Source: an uncultured Holophagaceae bacterium (lineage in GTDB: Bacteria; Acidobacteriota; Holophagae; Holophagales; Holophagaceae). From it: DNA of 12,991 nucleotides. Under the pieces are notes generated by a model. The model saw only the letters and a program-made list of their open reading frames with translations. It was not told the DNA's origin and did not search any database. Below, in pieces: positions 7,119-12,896 of this stretch (positions within the stretch are counted from its first letter, which is position 1; each line of letters starts with the position of its first letter). Position numbers and translations under genes: made by a program. Location of the stretch: contig CAIYNT010000061.1 in NCBI GenBank assembly GCA_903927605.1, positions 1-12,991 of the forward strand, written 5' to 3'.

Positions 7119-8032
7119 CCGGCGACCGCCGCGGGAACGGTGCTGACGATCATGGTGCCACTGCCTTCGTTGGTGAAGACTTCCGCCAGCAGGGCGTCCG
7201 GCGCCAGGCCACTCACCAGGTGGACGCTGAGGACGCCGCCCTCGATGGCGGCCTTCACCGCGGCGATCTTGGGCCGCATCCCGCCGCTGATGACCCCCTT
7301 GGCTTCGAACTCGGCGAGCTCCTCCAGCGTGGCGTGGGGGATCAGGGAGGAGGTCCGGGTGACATCCTTGAGAAGCCCGGGCACGGACAGCAGGAAGAAC
7401 AGCTTTTCCGCCCCGATGGCCGCGGCCAGGCTGGCGGCGATGGTGTCAGCGTTGGTGTTGTAGATGGTGCCGTCCTCGCCACCGGAAAGGGGCGCCACCA
7501 CGGGTACGAAACCGCCCTCCAGGAGATGGCTGAGCACGTGCGGATCCACGGCGTCGATGTCGCCTACCAGGCCGAAGTCCACCAGCTGGGGCTCCGTGGC
7601 GCCGTCCGGCACTACCGCCACCGGCGGGCGCCGGTGGGCCTTCACAAGCCCGGCATCCAGGCCCGTGAGGCCCACGGCGGGGACGCCCGCGGCCTGAAGC
7701 TCCGCCAGGAGATCCATGTGCACCTGACCTGCGAAGACCATCTTGGCAGCGTCCAGGACCTCGGGGCTGGTCACGCGCCGACCTGCGACCTTCTGCACGG
7801 GGATGTTCATAGCCTGGCAGACGGCGTCCAGCTCGGCGCCCCCGCCATGCACCACCACCACGCGGATGGAAAAGGACCAGAGCAGGGCGAGCTGTTCACA
7901 GAGTGCTTTGCGGATCTTGGGCTCTGTCAGCACCTCGCCGCCCACCTTGACCACGAAGGTCTTGCCCCGGAACAGGCGGACGTACCGGGAGGCTTCCTTG
8001 AGGGCGGCGTAGGGATTGGGGGAAAGCGGCAC
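7115..8032 (-). CDS. argB: N-acetylglutamate kinase, with arginine-sensing type N-terminal helix
   Basis: ArgB phosphorylates N-acylglutamate with ATP. I choose GTG 8032-8030 (305 residues) because GGAG lies six bases before it; a TTG at 8050 would add six residues without a Shine-Dalgarno. The amino acid kinase fold shows VKVGGEV (28-34, Lys29), VVHGGG (60-65), NTNADTIA (192-199) and SGGMRPK (249-255), the phosphate- and ATP-binding lysines and the loop around them. About 20 residues precede the first strand and read NPYAALKEASRYVRLFRGKT, like the N-terminal helix of arginine-inhibited hexameric NAG kinases (Thermotoga, Pseudomonas), so feedback inhibition by arginine is predicted. It overlaps the deacylase gene by four bases and follows argF' after a 133-base gap with a hairpin repeat. 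LysZ-like activity is unlikely in this context. Confidence 0.93.
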   Translation of the reverse strand: MPLSPNPYAALKEASRYVRLFRGKTFVVKVGGEVLTEPKIRKALCEQLALLWSFSIRVVVVHGGGAELDAVCQAMNIPVQKVAGRRVTSPEVLDAAKMVFAGQVHMDLLAELQAAGVPAVGLTGLDAGLVKAHRRPPVAVVPDGATEPQLVDFGLVGDIDAVDPHVLSHLLEGGFVPVVAPLSGGEDGTIYNTNADTIAASLAAAIGAEKLFFLLSVPGLLKDVTRTSSLIPHATLEELAEFEAKGVISGGMRPKIAAVKAAIEGGVLSVHLVSGLAPDALLAEVFTNEGSGTMIVSTVPAAVAG

Positions 8033-8080
8033 GGGGTACTCCGGATTCAATCTAGGGGCTTTCAGATACAGAGGATCAGG

Positions 8081-8160
8081 TATTCACCACGAAGACGGAA
8101 AGACCACGAAGAAAAGAAAGAAAGCAGGTATTCGTGGTCTTCCTGTCTTCGTGGTGAATC
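8081..8160. repeat. Intergenic long palindrome, family A copy 2 (CCACGAAGAC type)
   Basis: The left arm at 8082-8110 starts ATTCACCACGAAGACGG; the right arm at 8131-8159 has the reverse complement ATTCACCACGAAGACAGG and on. They match at 27 of 29 positions, the strongest palindrome in the window. The spacer is GAAAAGAAAGAAAGCAGGTA. It starts about 6 bases after the argF' stop and ends about 50 bases before the argB start. The arms are almost the same as copy 1 at 3277-3360, while the spacers differ. Confidence 0.92.
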
Positions 8161-8165
8161 ATTTT

Positions 8166-9155
8166 TCATTTGTTCAACAGGCGATGGAGGGTGGCCCGCT
8201 GCACGTGGAAGCGGTTCTCGGCCTCGTCCACCACGCGGCTCCAGGGTCCGTCGAGGACGCTGTCGTGGACCTCGAGGTTCCGGCGCACGGGCAGGCAATG
8301 CGTGAAGATGGCTTCCCTGGCAGCCTTCCGCATGTGGGCGGCAGTGGGCATCCAGGCGCTGAGATCGGCCATGGGTGCGGCCTCGAGGCCGGAGCTGGTG
8401 GAGGGGCCCCAGGCCTTGGCGTAGACGGCGGTGCTGCCTTCCAGTGCGGCGTCCTGATCGTTCGTGTAAGTGATCTTCCCGCCGGTGGCCGCGGCATAGG
8501 CTTCGGCCTCGGTACGGACCTCGGGTGCCAGCTCGTAGCCCTTGGGATGGGCCACGCGGATCTCCGCACCGCAGGCGGCGGCCGTGAGAAGGAAAGAGTT
8601 GGGTACGGCCTTGGGCAGGGGCTTGATGTGGGGCGCCCAGGTGAGTGTCATCGGGACCTTGGTACTACCGTGCGCCTCCTGGATGGTGAGCAGGTCAGCC
8701 AGACCTTGGTGGGGATGCTCCCGGGCGCTCTCCATGCTCAGCACGGGCACGGTGGAGAAGCGCCGGAAGGCGTTGATGACGGGATCCAGCTCATCCGTCG
8801 CGTCGCCTTCGCCACCGCTGAAGGTGCGTACGGCCAGCAGGTCCACGAAGCGTCCCAACACAGGCACGCCCTCACGAACATGCTCCTGCCGATCGGCATT
8901 CATGACTGCGCCATCGCGGTCCTCCATCTTCCAGCTGCCCGCGCCCACCTCGAGCACGATGGCGTGGCCGCCGTGGCGCAGCATGGCCGCTTCGAAGCTG
9001 GCCCGGGTCCGCAGGCTGGGGTTGAAGAAGACCATGCCAAGGATGCGGTCGTGGAAGATAGCGCCGGGCTTGGTCTGCTTCCAGGCGGTAGCGGCAGCCA
9101 GGACTTCCTTGACCCCCGCGGGGCCCAGATCCGAGATGCGGGTGAAGTGCTTCAT
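8166..9155 (-). CDS. argF': N-acylornithine carbamoyltransferase (acetyl/succinylornithine type, not ordinary OTCase)
   Basis: 329 residues from ATG 9155-9153, which overlaps the argD stop by four bases (ATGA) and has GGAG five bases upstream. Carbamoyl phosphate motif FFNPSLRTR (43-51), HPHQGLADL (147-155) and HCLPVRRN (286-293) define a transcarbamylase. GSWKMEDRDG (73-82), the LTWAPHIKPLPKAVPNS region (171-187) and DEAENRFHVQRA match, from memory, the Xanthomonas acetylornithine and Bacteroides succinylornithine enzymes and not OTCase, which has a STRTR loop and an SMG-type ornithine loop. The residue that sets acyl choice (Glu92 in Xanthomonas, Pro90 in Bacteroides) is Gln90 here, by ungapped alignment. 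The Lys302 carboxylated in the Xanthomonas enzyme is replaced by Glu295. It should make N-acylcitrulline from N-acylornithine; which acyl group is used is open. Confidence 0.88.
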   Translation of the reverse strand: MKHFTRISDLGPAGVKEVLAAATAWKQTKPGAIFHDRILGMVFFNPSLRTRASFEAAMLRHGGHAIVLEVGAGSWKMEDRDGAVMNADRQEHVREGVPVLGRFVDLLAVRTFSGGEGDATDELDPVINAFRRFSTVPVLSMESAREHPHQGLADLLTIQEAHGSTKVPMTLTWAPHIKPLPKAVPNSFLLTAAACGAEIRVAHPKGYELAPEVRTEAEAYAAATGGKITYTNDQDAALEGSTAVYAKAWGPSTSSGLEAAPMADLSAWMPTAAHMRKAAREAIFTHCLPVRRNLEVHDSVLDGPWSRVVDEAENRFHVQRATLHRLLNK

Positions 9156-10300
9156 GGCTGCTCCGGCGCGAAAGAGTGGATGGCGGTGATGAGAGCGAGG
9201 AGGGCCTCGCCGCTGACGTTGAGGGGCGGCATGAGGCGCAGCACGGTGGGATCGCCCGAACCACCCACCAAGATGTTTCGGGAGAGCAGGTACTTCTTGA
9301 GGGCAGTGGCATGGGCGCTGCGGAGGCCCAGCAGCAGGCCCTCGCCGAGGACTTCGGTCACAACAGAGCCGGCGAGCTCTTGGCGCAGGCGCGCGGCGGC
9401 TGCGGTGGCCTTGGCCATCAGCCCTTCCGTGGCGATCACTTCCACCGTGGCCAGCAGGGCGGCGCAGGCCAGAGGCCCCCCTCCGAAGGTGCTGCCCAGG
9501 TCGCCACCTTTGAGCTTCGAGGCCACTGAGGCGGTCAGCAGCAGCGCACCCATGGGAACACCCGAGGCCAGGCCCTTGGCGGAGGTGATGACGTCGGGCC
9601 GCACCCCGTAGAATTGGGCGGCGAAGGGTGTCCCCAGCCGCCCCATACCCGTCTGGATCTCGTCGAAGATGAGCAGCGTTCCCGAAGCATCGCACTTGGC
9701 CTGCAGGGCCTGGAACCAGTCGCGAGATGCGGTCTTGATGCCGGCCATGCTCTGGATGGGTTCGAGGATGACGCCCGCGATATCCGAGAAATCCGCGGAG
9801 GCCAGGGCCGCTAGATCACCGAAGGGCAGGCGCAGGGTGGGCACGAGCTGGTCAGCGAAGGGCTCAGTGATCTTGGGATCGTCCGTCACCGACAGGGCCA
9901 GCAGGGTGCGTCCGTGCCAGCCCCCCTCAAAGGCCGCCAGCTTCTTTCGGCCCGTGAGGAGCAGGGCCACTTTCAGGGCGTTCTCGTTGGCCTCGGCGCC
10001 GCTGTTGCAGAAGAAGACCGAGTCCATGCCCGCGAAGGCTGTGATCTGCGCGGCGGCGCGGTCCCGCACAGGCAGGGCGGCGGCGGCGGAGTAGAAGAGC
10101 AGCGAGGCGGCCTGGGCGGCGATGGCCTTCACGACGGTGGGGTGGCTGTGGCCGGTGGCACACACACAGTGACCGCCATAGAAGTCCCACCAGGACTGGC
10201 CATGGTTGTCGAAGACGCGATCTCCTTCGCCCCTGAGGAGCGGAAAGGGATAGGGAGCGTAAGTGGGAAGCAGGGCGGGGATCGGGCTGGCTGTCGTCAT
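9152..10300 (-). CDS. argD: Acetylornithine (N-acylornithine) aminotransferase
   Basis: ArgD transfers an amino group from glutamate to N-acylglutamate semialdehyde, with PLP, giving N-acylornithine. The 382 residues are a class III aminotransferase: NSGAEANENALK (99-110), FEGGWHGRT (124-132), the FDEIQTGMGR segment (212-221) whose Asp213 holds the PLP ring nitrogen, and the Schiff-base Lys242 in TSAKGLASGVPMGA. The N-terminus YPFPLLRGEGDRVFD is the usual family opening. It is the first gene of the minus-strand operon: ATG 10300-10298 has AGGA eight bases upstream, and a good promoter lies about 60 bases farther up. Its stop overlaps the start of the carbamoyltransferase gene, so the two are probably coupled. 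A succinylornithine aminotransferase role (AstC-like) is possible by sequence but the context is biosynthetic. Confidence 0.94.
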   Translation of the reverse strand: MTTASPIPALLPTYAPYPFPLLRGEGDRVFDNHGQSWWDFYGGHCVCATGHSHPTVVKAIAAQAASLLFYSAAAALPVRDRAAAQITAFAGMDSVFFCNSGAEANENALKVALLLTGRKKLAAFEGGWHGRTLLALSVTDDPKITEPFADQLVPTLRLPFGDLAALASADFSDIAGVILEPIQSMAGIKTASRDWFQALQAKCDASGTLLIFDEIQTGMGRLGTPFAAQFYGVRPDVITSAKGLASGVPMGALLLTASVASKLKGGDLGSTFGGGPLACAALLATVEVIATEGLMAKATAAAARLRQELAGSVVTEVLGEGLLLGLRSAHATALKKYLLSRNILVGGSGDPTVLRLMPPLNVSGEALLALITAIHSFAPEQP

Positions 10301-10353
10301 GCGGAGATCCTGAAAATGGGCGCACAGAGAAACTACATGGCCTAGTGGCAGAT

Positions 10354-10366
10354 TGCATATTATGCG
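10354..10366. promoter_or_regulatory. ARG-box-like palindrome over the argD -10 region
   Basis: GCATA-T-TATGC (10355-10365) is a perfect palindrome around one central base. It overlaps the proposed -10 of the argD operon, where a repressor would block polymerase. TGCATA-type half-sites occur in ARG boxes of several bacteria (Streptomyces, from memory), but the spacing is shorter than the E. coli 18-bp box, so ArgR binding is inferred from the adjacent argR gene and from position. Confidence 0.5.
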
Positions 10367-10386
10367 TTAGACGAGTTCCGATTCAA
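10359..10386 (-). promoter_or_regulatory. Probable sigma-70 promoter of the arginine operon
   Basis: On the minus strand, TTGAAT (10386-10381) and CATAAT (10364-10359) are 16 bases apart, 4 of 6 and 5 of 6 to the consensus. Transcription would start near 10352, giving a leader of about 50 bases before argD. The region is one of the few AT-rich stretches of the window. It is the only convincing promoter in front of the eight minus-strand genes. Confidence 0.55.
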
Positions 10387-10405
10387 GAAAAAATTTTGGT
10401 AAAAT
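10376..10405 (+). promoter_or_regulatory. Possible argR promoter (weak)
   Basis: TAAAAT (10400-10405) could serve as a -10, with TTCCGA (10376-10381) 18 bases upstream as a poor -35. A start near 10412 would give a leader of 35 to 50 bases. The -35 is only about 3 of 6 and it overlaps the argD -35, so divergent use would be mutually exclusive. This is a weak call. Confidence 0.25.
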
Positions 10406-10430
10406 CGGTGTTATCAGTCGAGGTATCTTG

Positions 10431-10465
10431 CGAATTCATGCAATTTCATGCATCATTCGTGCATG
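10431..10465. promoter_or_regulatory. Cluster of ATGCA half-sites at the argR start, possible ArgR operator
   Basis: CATGCA occurs at 10437-10442 and again at 10447-10452, ten bases (one helical turn) apart, and TGCATG follows at 10460-10465. ATGCA-N6-TGCAT (10438-10453) and CATGCA-N7-TGCATG (10447-10465) are inverted repeats. The cluster covers both possible argR start codons (10448 and 10463), so binding here would give autoregulation by blocking transcription or translation start. The link to ArgR is inference from position and the half-site likeness to 10355-10365. Confidence 0.45.
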
Positions 10466-10867
10466 GACCTGGACGCCCTCATCCTCGAGCTGCTGGACGG
10501 CTCTCCCATCACCGACCAGGGTGACCTGCTGGCGCGGCTCGCGGCCAAAGGACAGGAGCTGACCCAATCGACGTTGTCCCGGCGGCTGAAGCGGCTGGGT
10601 GTGCAGAAGGTCCAGGGCCGCTACCGGCGCGCCGAAGCAGGCGCTCAGGTCCTGCCGGGGGTCAGCATCACCGAGGCCCCGCCCAATCTGCTGGTGCTGC
10701 GCACAGCCCCGGGCTTTGCCCAGGCTCTGGGCCTCAGCCTCGATGCCGACCCGGTGCCAGGCCAGATGGGGACCCTGGCCGGCGACGACACCGTGTTCGT
10801 GGCCGTGTTGCCCGAGCGCCTGGCCGATGTGAAAGCGCATCTTGCACGGGTGCTGGCGGCGCGCTGA
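10463..10867 (+). CDS. argR: Arginine repressor
   Basis: A short ArgR/AhrC-family regulator of 134 residues (family usually about 150). The winged helix-turn-helix is residues 1-55, with the TQSTLSRRLKRLGV recognition helix (34-47) carrying the conserved Ser-Arg. The C-terminal hexamerisation and arginine-binding domain has NLLVLRTAPGFAQALG (75-90) and GTLAGDDT (103-110), whose Asp pair contacts arginine in the family. It is transcribed away from the arginine operon and should repress argD onward when arginine is plentiful. The start is unsettled: ATG 10463 or ATG 10448 (five residues longer). Neither has a visible Shine-Dalgarno, and both lie within a group of ATGCA palindromes. The shortening is at the N-terminus, before helix 1. 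The next gene follows 42 bases later. Confidence 0.92.
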   Translation: MDLDALILELLDGSPITDQGDLLARLAAKGQELTQSTLSRRLKRLGVQKVQGRYRRAEAGAQVLPGVSITEAPPNLLVLRTAPGFAQALGLSLDADPVPGQMGTLAGDDTVFVAVLPERLADVKAHLARVLAAR

Positions 10868-10909
10868 GGGTGTCCTGCTCTACACTCGAGGGGTCCTTTG
10901 GAGCCCTTC

Positions 10910-11650
10910 ATGGATCGTTTTGGAAGCTCGAAGCTGCGCATCGGCTGGGTGCTGGTGTGCCTGTTCGTCACCGGCCTGGTGGTCATGGCGGTCCGGGGGC
11001 AGCAAGGGGAAGGCGGGTCGCAGATCCTGCTCTTTGGTACGGCCGTCCCCCTGGGCGCCGATTCGTTGCGGTCCTACGCGCTGGGCAACCTGCAGGGCAC
11101 CATGTACTGGGCGGTCTCGCTGGTGACATTGCTAGGCGCCTTTGGTCCCGTGAGCCAATGGACCGCTGCCGCCGCCCGAGGCGAACGGATCAAGGGCTTC
11201 TTCGTGGGCACGGGGCTGGGCTTCGCGCACGGTCTGTTCCTGTCGCAGGTGGCCTTGGTGCCCGTGTGGGCCTTGAGCTGGCGGCTCATTGGCGAGCCCT
11301 GGCCGCCGGAGCTGCTGCGCGCCGACCTGCTGGGCCTGCTGCTGGGCCTCCAGATGCTGCTGTGGGCCGTGCTGCTGTCCCGGCTGTTGAAGTCCAGCGC
11401 AGGACTGGCGCTGCTGCTGACCCTGCTGCTTCGCGAACTGGGTCCGCGCCTCAGCTTCTTCCTGGATTTCGGCCAGGATCTGGGCTGGAGCACGGGTCAG
11501 GTGAAGGTGCTGGAGGTGTTCGTCCGCCTGCTGCCCATGGCCCAACTGCCCTCAGACCCCTTCTCGCCGCTGGCCCTTCCCCTATCGATCGGCGGACCAC
11601 TGGTACTGGGCGCCCTGGCCATGCTGCTTCCGGCGGGAAGTCGAAAGTAG
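10910..11650 (+). CDS. Integral membrane protein of unknown function (possible ABC-2-type permease relative)
   Basis: 246 residues from ATG 10910-10912, with GGAG six bases upstream; a TTG at 10898 is possible but has no such site. About six hydrophobic segments can be seen: near residues 11-28, 62-80, 97-123, 137-158, 163-177 and 223-241. The cytoplasmic-looking SQWTAAAARGERIKGFFVG (82-100) between segments 2 and 3 sits where ABC-2 permeases have their conserved coupling stretch, but the match is loose and no ATPase gene is adjacent. I do not recognise the family. The stop TAG is directly next to the start of the EnvC-like gene, so the two are almost certainly cotranscribed, perhaps with argR. 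A role in envelope export or division is a guess from that neighbour. Confidence 0.65.
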   Translation: MDRFGSSKLRIGWVLVCLFVTGLVVMAVRGQQGEGGSQILLFGTAVPLGADSLRSYALGNLQGTMYWAVSLVTLLGAFGPVSQWTAAAARGERIKGFFVGTGLGFAHGLFLSQVALVPVWALSWRLIGEPWPPELLRADLLGLLLGLQMLLWAVLLSRLLKSSAGLALLLTLLLRELGPRLSFFLDFGQDLGWSTGQVKVLEVFVRLLPMAQLPSDPFSPLALPLSIGGPLVLGALAMLLPAGSRK

Positions 11651-11653
11651 GTG

Positions 11654-12802
11654 ATGCCGCGGCCGCAGCCATTCCTGGCGGTGCTCCTGCCGCTGTGCCT
11701 GCTGGCACAGAGCGCCCAGGATCCCGCCGAGCTCCGCCAGAAGCTGGTGACGATCCAGGGGCGTCTGAGTCAGGTGGATCAGCAGCTGGCCACGCTGAAG
11801 AAGCGCCGCAAGGGTGTGCTGGTGGAAATCCAGGGCATCTCCCTGCAGCGGGACCGCGCCATGGCGCAGGTGGAGGGGGCCCGGCTGCTCCGCGATCAGG
11901 CCCAGAGCGAAGTGCAGCTCATCAGCCGGGAGCAGGCACGCATCCAGGGCGAGGTGCTGCGCCTCCAGGGGGACCTGCGCAAACAGGTGCGCTGGATGCA
12001 GGCCCTGGGCCCATGGGGTGATCTCGGACTCTATGTCACCTTCAAGGACCTGGAGGCCTGGCTGGTGCGCGGACGCATGCTCGCCTGGGCGCGCCTGCAG
12101 GAGCGGAAGAAGCTGGATCAGATCCATCGGCTGCAGGGCGATCTGGCCGCAAAAGAGAAAACGCTGAAGGAGGTTCTCGCGCGACTGGCTTCCGACGAGC
12201 GGGAGGCCGCCCAGCTTCAGGCCGCTCTGCGGCTGCAAGAGGACAATCTCAACGGCTTTCTCGACGGGCTGCAGAAGGACGAGGCCGCCCAGAAACAGGC
12301 GCAGGCGGAACTGGCAGAGGAGGCCGTGCAGCTGGAGCGCCTGCTGGCCGGGTTGCTGGGCAAGCCCAAGGGCGAGGCCTATGAGGCCGCCGTGGCCTTC
12401 ACGAACCTCCGGGGCGAGCTGCCCCAGCCCGTGGAGGGCACGCTGGCCCTTGGCTTCGGCGAACACCTGCATCCCCGCTTTCACACCAAGACTATGCAAA
12501 GCGGCCTCCTCATCGCGGCCGCCGGAAGCGCCCCGGTCGCCGCGGTAGCTGACGGCAAGGTGGTCTTCGCCGACTACTACCAGAGCTACGGGCCCATGGT
12601 GATCCTCGATCACGGGGGTGGCTGGTTCACCCTCTACACGCACCTGTTGGGCCTCGGTCTCACCAAGGGCCAGGTGCTCAAGGCCGGTGAACCTGTGGGC
12701 ACCGTGGGCGATACGGTGGATGGTCCCCGCCTCGGCTTCGAGATCCGCCACCAGGCCCAGCCCCAGGATCCGCAGAAGTGGCTGAAGAAGCGGTATCGCT
12801 AG
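11654..12802 (+). CDS. EnvC-like periplasmic protein: coiled coil plus degenerate LytM/M23 domain
   Basis: 382 residues from ATG 11654 (a GTG at 11651 adds one). A signal peptide is likely at 1-21 (FLAVLLPLCLLAQSAQ). Residues about 24-235 are heptad-rich coiled coil, full of Gln, Glu, Leu and Arg. The C-terminal M23 fold runs from about 258 to 382: GTLALGFGEHLHP, AAVADGKV, YGPMVILDHGGG, LYTHLLG. The zinc ligands of active LytM enzymes are mostly lost: the HxGxD motif reads QSGLL (Gln282, Leu286) and the final HLH reads RLG (359-361); only His330 remains. It is therefore unlikely to cut peptidoglycan and, like E. coli EnvC and NlpD, probably activates an amidase during cell separation. EnvC normally works with FtsEX; here the partner gene is an unknown membrane protein. 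Confidence 0.85.
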   Translation: MPRPQPFLAVLLPLCLLAQSAQDPAELRQKLVTIQGRLSQVDQQLATLKKRRKGVLVEIQGISLQRDRAMAQVEGARLLRDQAQSEVQLISREQARIQGEVLRLQGDLRKQVRWMQALGPWGDLGLYVTFKDLEAWLVRGRMLAWARLQERKKLDQIHRLQGDLAAKEKTLKEVLARLASDEREAAQLQAALRLQEDNLNGFLDGLQKDEAAQKQAQAELAEEAVQLERLLAGLLGKPKGEAYEAAVAFTNLRGELPQPVEGTLALGFGEHLHPRFHTKTMQSGLLIAAAGSAPVAAVADGKVVFADYYQSYGPMVILDHGGGWFTLYTHLLGLGLTKGQVLKAGEPVGTVGDTVDGPRLGFEIRHQAQPQDPQKWLKKRYR

Positions 12803-12811
12803 GATGAGAAA

Positions 12812-12840
12812 GCGGATCCCCGGCTCTGCCGAGGATCCGC
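12812..12840. terminator. Hairpin after the EnvC-like gene, probable terminator
   Basis: The outer stem GCGGATCC (12812-12819) pairs with GGATCCGC (12833-12840), and an inner CGGC-TCT-GCCG stem closes the top, with one C/A mismatch between. It begins 9 bases after the stop codon. There is no T run, so it may act with the next hairpin or as a Rho-assisted or 3'-end-protecting structure. The neighbouring gene is convergent, so it could serve both directions. Confidence 0.6.
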
Positions 12841-12848
12841 GCGGGGGC

Positions 12849-12890
12849 CCGGGGGTGTTCGCGCAGCGGAGCGGAGCGTGGAACCCCCGG
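12849..12890. repeat. Second intergenic hairpin with GC-rich loop
   Basis: CCGGGGGT(G)TTC (12849-12860) pairs with GAACCCCCGG (12881-12890), with one bulged base. The loop holds short CAGCGGAGCGGAGCG repeats. It lies 7 bases before the stop (minus-strand gene) at 12897-12899 and would be the first structure transcribed after that gene, so it is the better placed terminator for it. A repeated genomic element is also possible. Confidence 0.5.
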
Positions 12891-12896
12891 AGACAT

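Noticed and set aside
8033..8050. TTG start for argB six codons upstream
   Set aside because: No Shine-Dalgarno before it, whereas GGAG is six bases before the GTG at 8032.
2111..8160. CRISPR array or T-box/riboswitch in the intergenic repeats
   Set aside because: The repeats are palindromes at separate gene junctions, not regularly spaced short repeats with spacers, and none shows a terminator/antiterminator or known aptamer layout.
3277..8160. Family A copies as ends of a composite transposon
   Set aside because: No transposase and no target duplications between them; the enclosed genes are normal operon members.
8381..8410. Segment coding PSTSSGLEA in argF', like the PSTSSG/ELVEG coding repeats seen inside genes of some bacteria
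   Set aside because: The segment lies in a variable loop whose length is like that of the related enzymes, so no insertion is indicated; likeness is too short to trust.
8016..9611. A 531-codon open frame on the plus strand opposite argF' and argD, and similar long plus-strand frames opposite argG, argH and the deacylase
   Set aside because: They lie antisense to genes with clear catalytic motifs, their translations are low-complexity Gly/Ala/Arg/Pro sequences without domains, and high GC makes such shadow frames expected.
9156..9695. Possible upstream extension of argF' giving a 509-residue protein
   Set aside because: The extra sequence is the argD gene in another frame; the ATGA overlap, the Shine-Dalgarno and the family-like MKHFTRISDL start place the start at 9155.
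1094..10300. Operon for lysine synthesis by the LysW carrier route
   Set aside because: LysW-type genes resemble argB, argC, argD and argE, but no LysW or LysX is present and argF', argG and argH are.
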